Assembly (NCBI RefSeq): GCF_902806455.1
Contig: NZ_CADCWQ010000001.1
Span: 1,488,001-1,552,000, forward strand
Direction: 5' to 3'
Length of the DNA: 64,000 nt
From: Virgibacillus doumboii
Lineage (GTDB): Bacteria; Bacillota; Bacilli; Bacillales; Amphibacillaceae
A model generated the notes under the pieces. The model did no database searches, was not told the DNA's origin, and was given only the letters and a program-made list of their open reading frames with translations. The position numbers were made by a program, and so were the translations under genes. Shown here piece by piece: positions 38,715 through 48,804 of the stretch; the stretch's first letter is position 1, and the number at the start of each line of letters is the position of its first letter.

Positions 38715-39593
38715 ATGACTATTCAGGAAATGATTTTAACGCTGCAAAAGCATTGGTCAGAACAAAATTGTATTTTAATGCAGGCATATGACGTTGAGAA
38801 GGGGGCAGGAACAATGTCTCCGATGACTTTGCTCAGAAGTCTCGGACCGGAACCATGGAATGTTGCGTACGTTGAACCTTCAAGAAGGCCGGCTGATGGG
38901 CGATACGGGCAAAATCCCAACCGACTTTATCAGCATCACCAATTTCAGGTAATTATGAAACCTTCCCCGGACAACATACAGGATTTGTACTTGGATTCAC
39001 TGAAGGCACTAGGAATAAATCCATTGGAACATGATATCCGGTTTGTGGAAGATAATTGGGAAAACCCTACACTGGGTGCTGCTGGTTTAGGTTGGGAAGT
39101 TTGGCTTGATGGAATGGAAATAACCCAATTTACCTATTTTCAGCAAATCGGAGGACTGGAGGCAAATCCGGTTGCTGTTGAAATAACATACGGTATTGAG
39201 CGTTTAGCTTCTTATATTCAGGATAAGGAAAACGTTTTTAATCTGGAATGGACTGACGGTGTAACAGTTAAAGATATTTTCCTGCAACCAGAATATGAGC
39301 ATTCCAAATACACATTTGAAGAGTCAAATACGGATATGTTGTTTCAATTATTTTCAATGTACGAAAATGAAGCGAAGCTAACAATGGAAAAAGGTTTGGT
39401 ATTTCCGGCATATGATTATGTTCTGAAATGTTCACATACATTTAATTTGCTTGATGCGAAAGGTGTTATTTCAGTTACCGAGCGAACAGGGTATATATCC
39501 AGGATTCGTAATCTGGCAAGAAGTATTGCTAAAGCATATGTGGATGAACGTGAACGGCTGGGTTTCCCAATGCTTAAGAAGGAGGCGGAATAA
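38715..39593 (+). CDS. glyQ: Glycyl-tRNA synthetase alpha chain
   Basis: Catalytic chain of the bacterial alpha2-beta2 glycyl-tRNA synthetase. The 292-aa protein starts [20 protein letters not shown] and has class II motifs including [12 protein letters not shown] and QHHQFQVI, then [15 protein letters not shown] 38715 follows GGAGGATG. It is under the T-box at 38472-38676. Its stop codon shares one base with the glyS ATG. Confidence 0.98.
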   Translation: MTIQEMILTLQKHWSEQNCILMQAYDVEKGAGTMSPMTLLRSLGPEPWNVAYVEPSRRPADGRYGQNPNRLYQHHQFQVIMKPSPDNIQDLYLDSLKALGINPLEHDIRFVEDNWENPTLGAAGLGWEVWLDGMEITQFTYFQQIGGLEANPVAVEITYGIERLASYIQDKENVFNLEWTDGVTVKDIFLQPEYEHSKYTFEESNTDMLFQLFSMYENEAKLTMEKGLVFPAYDYVLKCSHTFNLLDAKGVISVTERTGYISRIRNLARSIAKAYVDERERLGFPMLKKEAE

Positions 39594-41677
39594 TGGCTGA
39601 AGATGTATTAATTGAAATAGGACTTGAAGAACTGCCTGCACGTTTTGTGGATACCGCAGAAAGTCAGCTGATAAGTATGACGAAGGATTGGCTCGATGAA
39701 TTACGGATTTCATATGATTCTATTACTTCATATTCCACGCCTAGACGACTTGCTGTTTTAATAAAAGATATCGCAGAAAAACAGACTTCATTTGAAGAGG
39801 AAGTAAAGGGCCCCGCTGAGAAAATTGCCAAGGATGATCAGGGGAATTGGTCGAAAGCGGCAATTGGCTTTACAAAAGGTCAGGGCAAGACAGTTGACGA
39901 TATTTATATGAAGGATTTAAAAGGCACAAATTATATTTATGTGAAAAAACAGATTGTAGGGAAAGAAACAGCTGAAATGCTCCCATCATTTGGCTCTATC
40001 ATTGAGTCGATTCAATTCCCGAAAAATATGCGCTGGGCTGAACAAACATTACGCTATGCCCGGCCAATTCGCTGGATGCTTGCACTATATGGTGAACAAG
40101 TTATTCCGTTCGAAGTAGCCGGAGTAGAAACAGGCAATTTCACGTATGGGCACCGGTTTTTAGGTGACAAGATTGTTTTGAGTTCACCGGAGAAATACCA
40201 GGATGTATTGAAAGACAATTATGTTATTGCTGATCCGAATGAGCGTGAACATTTGATAGTAGATGGAATTAAGAAGCTTGAAGAGGAGCATGGATATTAT
40301 ATCCCAGTAGATGACGGCCTGTTAAATGAAGTACGTAATCTCGTGGAATATCCAGCTGTTTTTGTTGGTTCTTTTGAACAATCATTTTTAAAGCTTCCAC
40401 CTGAAGTGTTAATTACATCGATGAAAGAACATCAGCGATACTTTCCGGTAAAGTCGAAAGAAGGAAAGTTACTTCCTTATTTTGTTGGCGTTCGAAATGG
40501 TGATAATAACGCAATTCAAACTGTAATTAAGGGTAATGAAAAAGTACTTCATGCACGCTTATCAGATGCACAATTCTTCTTTGAAGAAGATCAGAAGCAT
40601 TCGATTGATTACTACCTGGAGAAATTGGAGCGGGTTGTTTTTCAGGTGAAACTAGGGACAATAAGCGATAAAGTGAATCGAATTGTTCAGCTTACAAGTC
40701 AATTGGCAAAACAGTTGGATCTTGAGAATCAAACAACAGACAGGGCAGTCAGAGCGGCAAAGATCTGCAAATTTGATCTCCCTACAAATATGGTAGATGA
40801 ATTTACTGAGCTTCAAGGGATAATTGGGGAAACATATGCAGTCAATTTTGGTGAGGATAAAGCAGTGGCCAAAGCAGTTGCCGAACATTATATGCCAATC
40901 CAATCAGATGGACGGCTTCCGAATTCTATTGAAGGAGCTATCGTAAGTATTGCTGATAAACTGGATACAATCGTCGGGTGTATTTCAGTGGGATTAACAC
41001 CAACTGGTTCCCATGATCCTTATGGGTTAAGACGACAGGCTGCCGGTGTTTTAAGAATCCTCAAGGAACACGAATGGGACATTGCCGTTGAGTCATTGCT
41101 GGATATGACGCAAGCTCTATTTCAGAAGCAGGAAATTGAACAGGATGATCAGGATAAAACGAGAGCGGAATTAGATCAATTCTTCATGCTGCGTGCTACA
41201 TTTATTCTGAAGGAAATGAAAATTGAACAGGATGTTATTCAATCAGTTCTGCACAGGGAACTGGGTGTTGTTTCCTACACAGCAGCTAAAGCAAAAGTTT
41301 TATCACAAAAGCGAAATGATCATGCGTTTAAATCTGCCCAGGAGGCACTTGTCCGTGTGCTTAATTTGGCCGGGAAAACAGAATTGACGGATGTTGATCC
41401 GGCGTTTTTTGAAACAGATTCTGAAAAAGAACTTTTTGAGACATATCTGATAACAAAAGACGCATATAAAGATGCTAATGAAAGACAGCAGGCTGAAGTT
41501 GCCCTTGCTCAATTAGAGAATCTTGCACAACCGATTCACAACTTCTTTGATCATAATATGGTTATGGCAGATACGGAGACAATTCGTAACAATCGACTAT
41601 CCCTGGTAAACAATTTAGCAGCATTGATTACTGACTATGCTGATTTGTCAATGATCGAATGGAAGCAGCAGTTTTGA
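39593..41677 (+). CDS. glyS: Glycyl-tRNA synthetase beta chain
   Basis: Provides tRNA binding for the alpha2-beta2 enzyme. The 694-aa protein has the N-terminal family signature DVLIEIGLEELPARFV, FPKNMRWAEQTLRYARPIRWML, and a C-terminal HD-like and anticodon-binding region (FDHNMVMADTETIRNNRLSLVN). Translation is coupled to glyQ by TAATG. AAGGAGGCGG precedes it. Its length is close to the usual 680-690. Confidence 0.97.
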   Translation: MAEDVLIEIGLEELPARFVDTAESQLISMTKDWLDELRISYDSITSYSTPRRLAVLIKDIAEKQTSFEEEVKGPAEKIAKDDQGNWSKAAIGFTKGQGKTVDDIYMKDLKGTNYIYVKKQIVGKETAEMLPSFGSIIESIQFPKNMRWAEQTLRYARPIRWMLALYGEQVIPFEVAGVETGNFTYGHRFLGDKIVLSSPEKYQDVLKDNYVIADPNEREHLIVDGIKKLEEEHGYYIPVDDGLLNEVRNLVEYPAVFVGSFEQSFLKLPPEVLITSMKEHQRYFPVKSKEGKLLPYFVGVRNGDNNAIQTVIKGNEKVLHARLSDAQFFFEEDQKHSIDYYLEKLERVVFQVKLGTISDKVNRIVQLTSQLAKQLDLENQTTDRAVRAAKICKFDLPTNMVDEFTELQGIIGETYAVNFGEDKAVAKAVAEHYMPIQSDGRLPNSIEGAIVSIADKLDTIVGCISVGLTPTGSHDPYGLRRQAAGVLRILKEHEWDIAVESLLDMTQALFQKQEIEQDDQDKTRAELDQFFMLRATFILKEMKIEQDVIQSVLHRELGVVSYTAAKAKVLSQKRNDHAFKSAQEALVRVLNLAGKTELTDVDPAFFETDSEKELFETYLITKDAYKDANERQQAEVALAQLENLAQPIHNFFDHNMVMADTETIRNNRLSLVNNLAALITDYADLSMIEWKQQF

Positions 41678-41762
41678 ATTAAGATAACAGTATTTTCTTT
41701 TTCACTAATATAGTCTATAATATTGGGAAATAGTATGTCACATTTAGCAGGTAGGTGAAAAA

Positions 41763-42389
41763 GTGGAGTTATCGAACAGACAGGAGCAAATAATTCAAAT
41801 CGTGAAGGAAAATGGTCCGATAACCGGAGAGCATATCGCAGATCATTTAAGTCTTACAAGGGCGACGTTACGTCCGGACCTGGCAATACTGACTATGGCC
41901 GGATTTTTGGATGCCCGTCCAAGAGTTGGTTATTTTTATACTGGTAAGACCGGTTCGGAACTGCTGACAGAAAAGATAAAAAAGTTTAAAGTGCATGAAT
42001 ATCAGTCTGTACCAATTGTGGTAAAAGAAGATGCGTCCGTCTATGATGCCATTTCAACAATGTTTTTAGAAGATGTGGGAACTCTCTTTGTCGTGAACAG
42101 CAACTCCTTGCTGACGGGGGTTCTGTCACGAAAAGACTTATTAAGGGCAAGTATTGGAAAGCAGGATTTAGATGCTATTCCAGTACATATTATTATGACC
42201 AGGATGCCTAATATCACCGTATGTTACCGGGAAGATTTAATGATAGATGCGGCAAAAAAAATGATAGACAAGCAAATTGATGGGTTGCCTGTGTTAAAAG
42301 ACCCGGAAAAAGAACCTGAAATTGTAGGGCGGATAACAAAAACTACGATTACCAAAGCGTTTGTTGAATTAATAATGGATGAGCATTGA
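41763..42389 (+). CDS. ccpN: Transcriptional repressor CcpN
   Basis: Represses gluconeogenic genes (gapB, pckA) on glycolytic carbon sources in B. subtilis. The 208-aa protein has an N-terminal winged helix (NRQEQIIQIVKENGPITGEH, LSLTRATLRPDLAILTMAG) and two CBS domains (about 75-205) that sense nucleotides. GTG 41763 follows TAGGTGA. It is paired with ppsR 18 bp downstream, the known ccpN-yqfL operon. Confidence 0.95.
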   Translation: MELSNRQEQIIQIVKENGPITGEHIADHLSLTRATLRPDLAILTMAGFLDARPRVGYFYTGKTGSELLTEKIKKFKVHEYQSVPIVVKEDASVYDAISTMFLEDVGTLFVVNSNSLLTGVLSRKDLLRASIGKQDLDAIPVHIIMTRMPNITVCYREDLMIDAAKKMIDKQIDGLPVLKDPEKEPEIVGRITKTTITKAFVELIMDEH

Positions 42390-42407
42390 TAAGGAAGGAG
42401 CATAGAC

Positions 42408-43211
42408 ATGGGGGATAAATCATATGTTTACGTTTTATCTGATTCTGTTGGGGAAACTGCTGAGTTAGTTATTAAAGCAGGTCTTAGTCAATTTAATAAT
42501 GGGGAATACAAAATTCAGCGCGTACCATACGTTGAGGATGAGAAGACAATTGACGAAACGATTCAACTGGCACAGGAAAAAGAAGGGGTTATAGGTTTTA
42601 CACTTGTCGATCCGATTTTACGTAAATATCTGAATACAAAAGCAAAAGAAAAAAATATCGAAGCAATCGACATCATGGGTCCGATGCTGGATGCAATGGG
42701 ACGGGCTTTTGATAATAACCCGCGTCTTGAGCCGGGATTGGTGCATAAATTGGATGAGGATTACTTTAAGCGTGTTGAGGCAATCGAGTTTGCAGTAAAG
42801 TATGATGACGGAAGAGACCCTCGGGGGATTGCCCGTGCAGATATTATATTAATCGGTGTTTCGCGCACGTCAAAGACTCCTCTGTCACAATACCTGGCAC
42901 ATAAACGATTAAAAGTTGCCAATGTACCAATTGTTCCTGAAGTTGATCCACCAGAGGAATTATATGAAGTTAATCCGGATAAATGTATCGGTTTACGAAT
43001 CAGCCCCGAAAAGCTGTATGATATACGTAAAGAAAGGCTAAAGGCATTGGGTCTTGGTGATCAGGCTACTTATGCGAATATGGAAAGAATACATCAGGAG
43101 CTTGATTATTTTAATAAAGTAGTTGAAAAAATCGGTTGCAGAGTAGTCGATGTATCAAATAAAGCTGTTGAGGAAACAGCTAACGTAATACAGCACATGT
43201 TCAGACGGTAA
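42408..43211 (+). CDS. ppsR: Pyruvate,phosphate dikinase regulatory protein (kinase/pyrophosphorylase)
   Basis: DUF299 family enzyme (YqfL in B. subtilis) that uses ADP to phosphorylate, and phosphate to reactivate, PEP-forming dikinase or synthase. The 267-aa protein has a P-loop-like [15 protein letters not shown] (about 147-161), DSVGETAE near the N-terminus and VPEVDPP. AGGAAGGAG precedes the ATG. Being next to ccpN links it to the switch between glycolysis and gluconeogenesis. The dikinase target is not in the window. Confidence 0.93.
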   Translation: MGDKSYVYVLSDSVGETAELVIKAGLSQFNNGEYKIQRVPYVEDEKTIDETIQLAQEKEGVIGFTLVDPILRKYLNTKAKEKNIEAIDIMGPMLDAMGRAFDNNPRLEPGLVHKLDEDYFKRVEAIEFAVKYDDGRDPRGIARADIILIGVSRTSKTPLSQYLAHKRLKVANVPIVPEVDPPEELYEVNPDKCIGLRISPEKLYDIRKERLKALGLGDQATYANMERIHQELDYFNKVVEKIGCRVVDVSNKAVEETANVIQHMFRR

Positions 43212-43224
43212 TATAAGCAATTAG

Positions 43225-43255
43225 CATTCTACTTAATAAGTGGAATGTTTTTTGC
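43225..43255 (+). terminator. Terminator after ppsR
   Basis: CATTCTACT (43225-43233) and AGTGGAATG (43239-43247) pair with one G-T, followed by TTTTTTGC. Confidence 0.85.
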
Positions 43256-43259
43256 TTTT

Positions 43260-43524
43260 GGCTGTTTTTGTAAGGATTGTTGTTTTTGACACAATAAATA
43301 TATAATGCGACGTAACTTTTAAAAAAAAGAGTGAGTGCTGTAACACCGCTGCGGAAATACACTTCGCTTTCCGTGGGCGGCTGCCCGGCCCTCTTCGTGC
43401 TTACGCACTCAGTGGTCTCACCTAGGCCTTTCCTCCCACAGGAGTCTCAGCGCATTTCCTCCGCTAAAATTGCTTGATATATCCCGATAGTTCGCATTAT
43501 ATATCAACAACGAGGGTAAAAAGC
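43260..43524. repeat. Mosaic interspersed repeat R6 (frame type I, short form)
   Basis: About 265 bp. Left end GGCTGTTTTTGTAAGGATTG (43260), then TATATAATGCGACGTAAC. One core only, inverted relative to R7: from ACCGCTGCGGAAATACACTT to GCGCATTTCCTCCGC, of the CCTGTGGGA / GCCCACGG subtype. The hairpin module is missing. The right end is GTTCGCATTATATATCAAC. It lies between ppsR and dnaG. Confidence 0.86.
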
Positions 43525-43846
43525 AAAAAAATTTACAATTCAGCCACATTTTTCACTGGTAAATTTAAAAACTTTGTATTATAATTATTTTTTGTGTGAA
43601 AATTATATAATAAGTGTGTATAGAGGACGAGATGAGATATTCAGAATAATAAAACATTGGAAAATAAGAAGGAATCCCGATCAACTATGTAGAATTAAAG
43701 ATTATGAGAGGTACAATATTACAACTGGTTTATACAAAATCCTTCTAAGTCAGCAAACATTCTGGAAGGAAATTTTTTTCGACTTTCCAAAAAATATTGT
43801 CGAATTTTGCAGGGTTTTCTTAACTCGTATCGAATTACATTAAAAC
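43525..43846 (+). promoter_or_regulatory. Leader region before dnaG with possible attenuator
   Basis: A/T-rich, without a convincing gene. TATAAT at 43580-43585 may be a -10. A hairpin TCCTTC / GAAGGA (near 43741-43772) is followed by AAATTTTTTT. AGAAGGA near 43668 can pair with the TCCTTCT arm and would compete with it. GAGGACGAG precedes a five-codon reading frame near 43632. The 89-codon frame open across the region has no ribosome-binding site. Confidence 0.3.
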
Positions 43847-43858
43847 ATGGTGGTAAAA

Positions 43859-45673
43859 ATGCCAATTCAAATACCTGAAGAAGTAATTGAAGATGTACGT
43901 AAATCCAATGATATTGTTGATGTTATCGGAGAATACGTACAATTGAAAAAGCAGGGACGGAATTACTTTGGGCTTTGTCCGTTTCATGGTGAAAAATCTC
44001 CTTCTTTCTCAGTTACACAAGAGAAACAAATATTTCATTGTTTTGGTTGTGGCAAAGGCGGGAATATAATTACGTTTATTATGGAGATGGAAGAACATTC
44101 CTTTCATGAAGCGTTAAAACTTCTGGCCGATCGGGGCGGAGTAAAATTACCTGAAACCGGACAAGGAAAAGAGTCATCGATGTCCCGGGAAAATCAGAGT
44201 ATCCTTTCAGCCTATGAATGGGTTACAAAGCTATATCACCACCTGCTGCGATACACAAAAGACGGGAAAGAAGGCTATCAATACTTTAAAGACCGAGGAA
44301 TAAATGATGAAACAATTGATGTTTTCCAGCTGGGTTTTGCACCAAAAATAAAGGATTTTACAGCAGCGTTTCTGGAGAAAAAGGGATTTCATCAGCAAAT
44401 TTCGGTAAAAGCCGGTTTACTTTCTTCGCATGAGGATAATAGTGTTACAGACAGGTTTAGAGGAAGAGTCATTTTCCCGATCCGAAACCACTTAGGAAAA
44501 ACAGTAGGATTTGGCGGTCGTACAATAGGTGACCTGGAACCCAAATATTTGAACAGTCCGGAAAGTGAGCTGTTTCAAAAGGGACGATTGTTATATAATT
44601 TTGACTTGGCCAAAAAACATATCCGCAAAGAAAACGAAGTGGTGTTGTTTGAGGGATATATGGATGTCATATCTGCGTATCAGGCTGGTGTGAAAAATGT
44701 AGTTGCAACCCTTGGAACTTCACTTACCGAAAGCCAGGCGAAATTGTTAAGAAGATATGTCGATACGGTTATCCTTTGCTACGATGCAGACAAAGCGGGG
44801 ATTGAAGCAACCTATAAAGCCGCTGTTATACTGCGAAAGGCAGGCTGTTATGTTAAAATCGCAAATCTTCAGGACGATATGGACCCTGATAACTATATCA
44901 GAGAATATGGTTCAACAGCATTTCAGGATAAAGTCATAAAAGCAAGCAATACATTTATGAGCTTTTATATGCGTTACCTGAAAAAAGATTATAATTTAAG
45001 TCTTGAAGGAGATCGCATACAGTATATAGAAACAATCCTTAAAGAACTGGCGAAGATTGACAGCTCCGTTGAGAGGGAATATTACCTGAAAGAGCTCAGT
45101 AATGAATACAGTTTATCAATGGAATCATTAACACAGGAAATTCAGTCACATCGGCAAAAGATGGGTACTGACAAGGATAAGAGAGAAAAGAACAGATATA
45201 CTAATAGGGCATCACAGTTTAAACAGTCAAAAAAGTTACTGCCAGCTTTTCATAATGCAGAAAGACAGCTTATTGCACATATGTTGCAAGACATTGCCAT
45301 TACTGGTAAAGTGCAGGAGGAAATAGGTGCATCGTTTAATATCGATGAACATAAAATAATTGTTACACATTTATTTGCATATTATGAAGAAGGCCATCAG
45401 GCTGATATCAGTATGTTCATTGAAATGCTTAATGATGCTAAGCTCAGGCAAATCGTTACAGAGATTGCAATGATTCCTGTTCATGAAAATATCAGTGACA
45501 GGGAAATCAATGATTATATACGAATGATTCGTGCTGAAAACAGCAATAAAGATAGTATCCAGTCTCTTAAAGAAGAGCAGAGGTTAGCCGAGCAGCAAAA
45601 TGATCCCATAAAAGCTGCCAGAATAGGTATGAAAATCATTGAATTGCAGAAGCAATTAAAGAACACAAATTGA
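43859..45673 (+). CDS. dnaG: DNA primase
   Basis: Synthesises RNA primers at the replication fork. The 604-aa protein has the N-terminal CHC2 zinc finger (CPFHGEKSPSFSV and FHCFGCGKGG), the RNA polymerase core with TOPRIM motif LFEGYMDVISA and CYDADKAG, and a C-terminal helicase-binding region with NAERQLIAHML. ATG 43859 gives MPIQIPEEVIEDVRKS after GGTGG; ATG 43847 in frame adds four residues. It heads the dnaG-sigA operon. Confidence 0.97.
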   Translation: MPIQIPEEVIEDVRKSNDIVDVIGEYVQLKKQGRNYFGLCPFHGEKSPSFSVTQEKQIFHCFGCGKGGNIITFIMEMEEHSFHEALKLLADRGGVKLPETGQGKESSMSRENQSILSAYEWVTKLYHHLLRYTKDGKEGYQYFKDRGINDETIDVFQLGFAPKIKDFTAAFLEKKGFHQQISVKAGLLSSHEDNSVTDRFRGRVIFPIRNHLGKTVGFGGRTIGDLEPKYLNSPESELFQKGRLLYNFDLAKKHIRKENEVVLFEGYMDVISAYQAGVKNVVATLGTSLTESQAKLLRRYVDTVILCYDADKAGIEATYKAAVILRKAGCYVKIANLQDDMDPDNYIREYGSTAFQDKVIKASNTFMSFYMRYLKKDYNLSLEGDRIQYIETILKELAKIDSSVEREYYLKELSNEYSLSMESLTQEIQSHRQKMGTDKDKREKNRYTNRASQFKQSKKLLPAFHNAERQLIAHMLQDIAITGKVQEEIGASFNIDEHKIIVTHLFAYYEEGHQADISMFIEMLNDAKLRQIVTEIAMIPVHENISDREINDYIRMIRAENSNKDSIQSLKEEQRLAEQQNDPIKAARIGMKIIELQKQLKNTN

Positions 45674-45703
45674 AATTGAATGTTGTTGGAAGGAGGGGGA
45701 CTC

Positions 45704-46825
45704 ATGGCCGAAAATAAGCCTTCACAAACAAAAGAAAATGAAAATGAGCTTACACTGGATCAGGCAAAGGATCAACTGCTTGAGCTGGGAAAGAAGCGCG
45801 GCGTATTGGCTTATGAAGAAGTAGCTGATCGGTTATCCAGCTTTGAAATTGAATCCGATCAGATGGATGAATTTTATGAGTACCTAACAGAACAAGGTGT
45901 AGAAGTAATTGGTGATTCAGAAGAAGATCCCAAGATGCAGCAAATTGCAAAAGAAGAAGAATTTGACTTAAATGATTTAAGTGTACCACTCGGTATAAAA
46001 ATAAATGATCCAGTCCGGATGTATTTAAAAGAAATAGGCAGAGTGGATTTGTTATCGGCGGCAGAGGAAATCGATCTTGCACACCGAATTGAAGATGGCG
46101 AGGAAGAAGCCAAGAGGCGACTGGCAGAAGCGAACTTACGACTTGTTGTAAGTATTGCCAAACGCTATGTTGGTCGTGGAATGCTGTTCCTTGACTTGAT
46201 TCAGGAAGGAAATATGGGACTTATTAAAGCGGTGGAAAAATTTGATTACCGTAAAGGATTTAAATTCAGCACGTATGCAACATGGTGGATTCGCCAGGCA
46301 ATAACAAGAGCAATTGCCGATCAGGCGCGTACAATCCGTATACCTGTTCATATGGTTGAAACAATTAATAAGCTAATCCGTGTACAGCGTCAGTTATTAC
46401 AGGACTTGGGAAGAGAACCTACACCTGAAGAAATCGGGAAAGAGATGGAACTCTCACCGGACAAGGTTAGGGATATTTTGAAAATTGCTCAGGAACCAGT
46501 ATCACTGGAAACGCCTATCGGAGAGGAAGACGATTCCCATTTAGGTGATTTTATTGAAGATCAGGAAGCAGTTTCTCCATCTGATCATGCAGCGTATGAG
46601 TTGTTAAAAGAACAACTTGAAGATGTCCTTGATACCCTTACCGACCGGGAGGAAAATGTGTTGAGACTCCGGTTCGGACTTGATGATGGCCGGACAAGGA
46701 CATTGGAAGAGGTTGGAAAGGTATTTGGAGTAACCAGGGAGCGAATTCGCCAAATAGAGGCAAAAGCATTAAGGAAATTAAGACATCCTAGTCGCAGTAA
46801 ACGATTAAAAGATTTCCTTGAATAA
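45704..46825 (+). CDS. sigA: Primary sigma factor SigA (RpoD)
   Basis: Housekeeping sigma-70. The 373-aa protein has region 1.1 (30-80), region 1.2, region 2 with [20 protein letters not shown] and [20 protein letters not shown] (-10 recognition), region 3, and region 4 with [20 protein letters not shown] (-35 recognition). ATG 45704 follows GGAAGGAGGGGG. It is 30 bp after dnaG, the macromolecular-synthesis operon. Confidence 0.99.
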   Translation: MAENKPSQTKENENELTLDQAKDQLLELGKKRGVLAYEEVADRLSSFEIESDQMDEFYEYLTEQGVEVIGDSEEDPKMQQIAKEEEFDLNDLSVPLGIKINDPVRMYLKEIGRVDLLSAAEEIDLAHRIEDGEEEAKRRLAEANLRLVVSIAKRYVGRGMLFLDLIQEGNMGLIKAVEKFDYRKGFKFSTYATWWIRQAITRAIADQARTIRIPVHMVETINKLIRVQRQLLQDLGREPTPEEIGKEMELSPDKVRDILKIAQEPVSLETPIGEEDDSHLGDFIEDQEAVSPSDHAAYELLKEQLEDVLDTLTDREENVLRLRFGLDDGRTRTLEEVGKVFGVTRERIRQIEAKALRKLRHPSRSKRLKDFLE

Positions 46826-46926
46826 AATCGTTTCAGTCATTGAGTACTTACGTTGTGCACAATGGCTGTCCAATGAAATAAACTTAAACCTGGCCATGGG
46901 TTTTGGACTGCATCGGGGTGACTTCT

Positions 46927-47481
46927 ATGTCAGAAAATCGAATTTCTACAATTATTGAGGAAATCAATTATTGGAAAGAACATAAATTACTACCTGATGT
47001 TTACTGTGATTTTCTTTTGGCATTGTATACGAATGGTGAGGCTTCCGCTGAAGAGGCCACCGCAAAGAGCGGGATGAATTTTATTCATGTAGTTCAGCAT
47101 ATCCTGTTAGTCTCACTGTTGCCTTTTTCTTTTTTAGTCGTTTATTTTACGGAATTTCATGTTCTGCTAATAATAAGTATTTTATTGCTTTTTGTGATAT
47201 TTTCTTTTTGGATGTTTCGAAATAATAAACGAGACAGTTTAACTTATCACTTGTCACTGGCAACAATCCTTATGCTGATTTTATTAATGTCAGTATATGT
47301 CGCTGCAAATAGCAATGTCAGCCAGTGGTTTCTGCAGTTGCTGGTGTTTTGCAATTTTATACTCTGGTATTACTTTGGTTACAAAAATAGAATAAAATAT
47401 CTTAAAATTGTTAGTGTAATTGGTATACTGTTTGTTATCTTATATATAATGTTACAAAAATTTCACATCTTATCACTTTAA
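46927..47481 (+). CDS. Membrane protein of unknown function downstream of sigA
   Basis: A 184-aa protein with a soluble N-terminal 50 residues (IIEEINYWKEHKLLPDVYCD, LLALYTNGE) and four or five membrane segments after about residue 55 (LLVSLLPFSFLVVYF, LLIISILLLFVIF, LATILMLILLMSVYV, two more to the C-terminus). The N-terminal sequence is reminiscent of conserved Bacillaceae proteins at this locus, but I cannot assign a family. ATG 46927 follows GGGGTGA. No function is proposed. Confidence 0.75.
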   Translation: MSENRISTIIEEINYWKEHKLLPDVYCDFLLALYTNGEASAEEATAKSGMNFIHVVQHILLVSLLPFSFLVVYFTEFHVLLIISILLLFVIFSFWMFRNNKRDSLTYHLSLATILMLILLMSVYVAANSNVSQWFLQLLVFCNFILWYYFGYKNRIKYLKIVSVIGILFVILYIMLQKFHILSL

Positions 47482-47561
47482 AGATACTATGTTTTCGAGT
47501 AAAATAAATATAGCTTTTATATCACAATAAAATAAGGGGATTACATAAAGGAGGTACCACG

Positions 47562-47963
47562 ATGAGTAAAAATGCGGTTGTTCCTTATGCAATTGTTGCA
47601 GTGGTAGGGATACTGTTAGTGATTGTTATGTCAGTGGTAGGTTTAAACCAGCAAGAGGCAATTCAGAATCAAGAACAAAACGGTGGTGAGAAACAGGAGC
47701 AATCAGGTGAATCAGGAGGAGGAGAAACAGCTTCTACTGATGCCGCGAAAATATATGAAAACACTTGTGCATCTTGTCATGGAGCTGATTTGTCCGGTGC
47801 AGTAGGTCCTGCTCTGAACAAAGTAGGCAGCAAGTATGATAAAGCAGAAATTAAGGAAATTATTAAAACCGGTTTCCCTGATGCACAACCACCAATGCCA
47901 GGCGGATTAGTTCAGGGTGCAGAAGCTGATGCTCTTGCACAATGGCTATCAGAGAAGAAGTAA
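47562..47963 (+). CDS. cccA: Membrane-anchored cytochrome c-550
   Basis: A 133-aa cytochrome c with an N-terminal membrane anchor (about 6-29), a Gln/Glu/Gly-rich linker (30-60) and a class I heme domain: the heme-attachment motif CASCH in NTCASCHGADLSG and the axial Met in PPMPGG. It faces the outside and carries electrons toward cytochrome oxidase. AAGGAGGT precedes the ATG. The place after sigA matches cccA of B. subtilis. Confidence 0.95.
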   Translation: MSKNAVVPYAIVAVVGILLVIVMSVVGLNQQEAIQNQEQNGGEKQEQSGESGGGETASTDAAKIYENTCASCHGADLSGAVGPALNKVGSKYDKAEIKEIIKTGFPDAQPPMPGGLVQGAEADALAQWLSEKK

Positions 47964-47991
47964 TCAGATATACTTAATAGTTAATCACACG

Positions 47992-48036
47992 AAAAAGAGT
48001 AAGCTTAACTGTCATACAGCAGGCTTACTCTTTTAT
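47992..48036 (+). terminator. Terminator after cccA
   Basis: AAAAGAGTAAGC (47993-48004) and GCTTACTCTTTT (48023-48034) form a perfect 12-bp stem. Its T-rich arm serves as the tail. Confidence 0.8.
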
Positions 48037-48063
48037 GCTATGAAGAGGGAGTTAACTAGAAAG

Positions 48064-48804
48064 ATGACAGCAAATAACAACTCGATTAATCTATCAACGC
48101 GCCTGCAAAAAGTTGCAGCTTTTTTGCCAAATGGAGCCAATTTTGCTGATATCGGTTCAGATCATGCTTATCTGCCATGCTATGTATGTTTACAGGACCA
48201 GACAGCTCATGCCATAGCCGGTGAAGTAAATGAAGGTCCTTATTACAGTGCACTAGAGACAGTGGAGAGATATATGTTTGCCAAAAGAATAGAGGTTAGA
48301 TTGGGTAATGGATTATCTGTCCTGCAAAAAGATGAAGTAAATCAGGTTGTAATTGCAGGTATGGGAGGTGCGCTTATCAGGACTATTCTTGACGAAGGAA
48401 AGCAATCCCTGGACACTGTACAGCGTATTATTGCACAGCCGAATATTGATGAGCGAAGTGTGCGATACTGGTTTTATGAAAATGGTTATACGATTTCCAA
48501 TGAGGCGATACTGGAAGAAAACGGACATATTTATGAAATTATTGTTGCAGACAGGAAAGCCGACGGAAGTCAGTACATACCGGACTTATTTGAAAAGCAG
48601 CTCTTATTTGGGCCAATTTTATTGAATGAGAAATCAGATATTTTTATTCAGAAATGGAAACACGAACGAAATAAGCGGCGCAGAGTACTCGATGAGATGA
48701 AAAAAGCAACTGAAAAAGACAAACAGAAAATCAGCGCTTTTGAAAAGGAATTATTGTGGATAGAGGAGGTTTTAGGTGATGACAACAGTAATCCAAAATC
48801 GTGA
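48064..48804 (+). CDS. trmK: tRNA (adenine-22-N1)-methyltransferase TrmK
   Basis: Makes m1A22 in tRNA. The 246-aa protein has ADIGSDHAYLPCY (SAM motif I), AGEVNEGP, VIAGMGGALI (with the catalytic-loop glycines) and QPNIDERSVRYW, followed by a C-terminal coiled coil. ATG 48064 gives the family start with STRLQKVAAFLPNG; AGAGGGAG lies 14 bp upstream, rather far. It overlaps yqfO by 26 bp. trmK-yqfO is a conserved pair. Confidence 0.93.
   Translation: MTANNNSINLSTRLQKVAAFLPNGANFADIGSDHAYLPCYVCLQDQTAHAIAGEVNEGPYYSALETVERYMFAKRIEVRLGNGLSVLQKDEVNQVVIAGMGGALIRTILDEGKQSLDTVQRIIAQPNIDERSVRYWFYENGYTISNEAILEENGHIYEIIVADRKADGSQYIPDLFEKQLLFGPILLNEKSDIFIQKWKHERNKRRRVLDEMKKATEKDKQKISAFEKELLWIEEVLGDDNSNPKS

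Noticed and set aside
43574..43843. 89-codon frame upstream of dnaG
   Set aside because: Starts at a TTG without a ribosome-binding site, A/T-driven composition, no recognisable domain, and ends just before dnaG over the leader hairpins.
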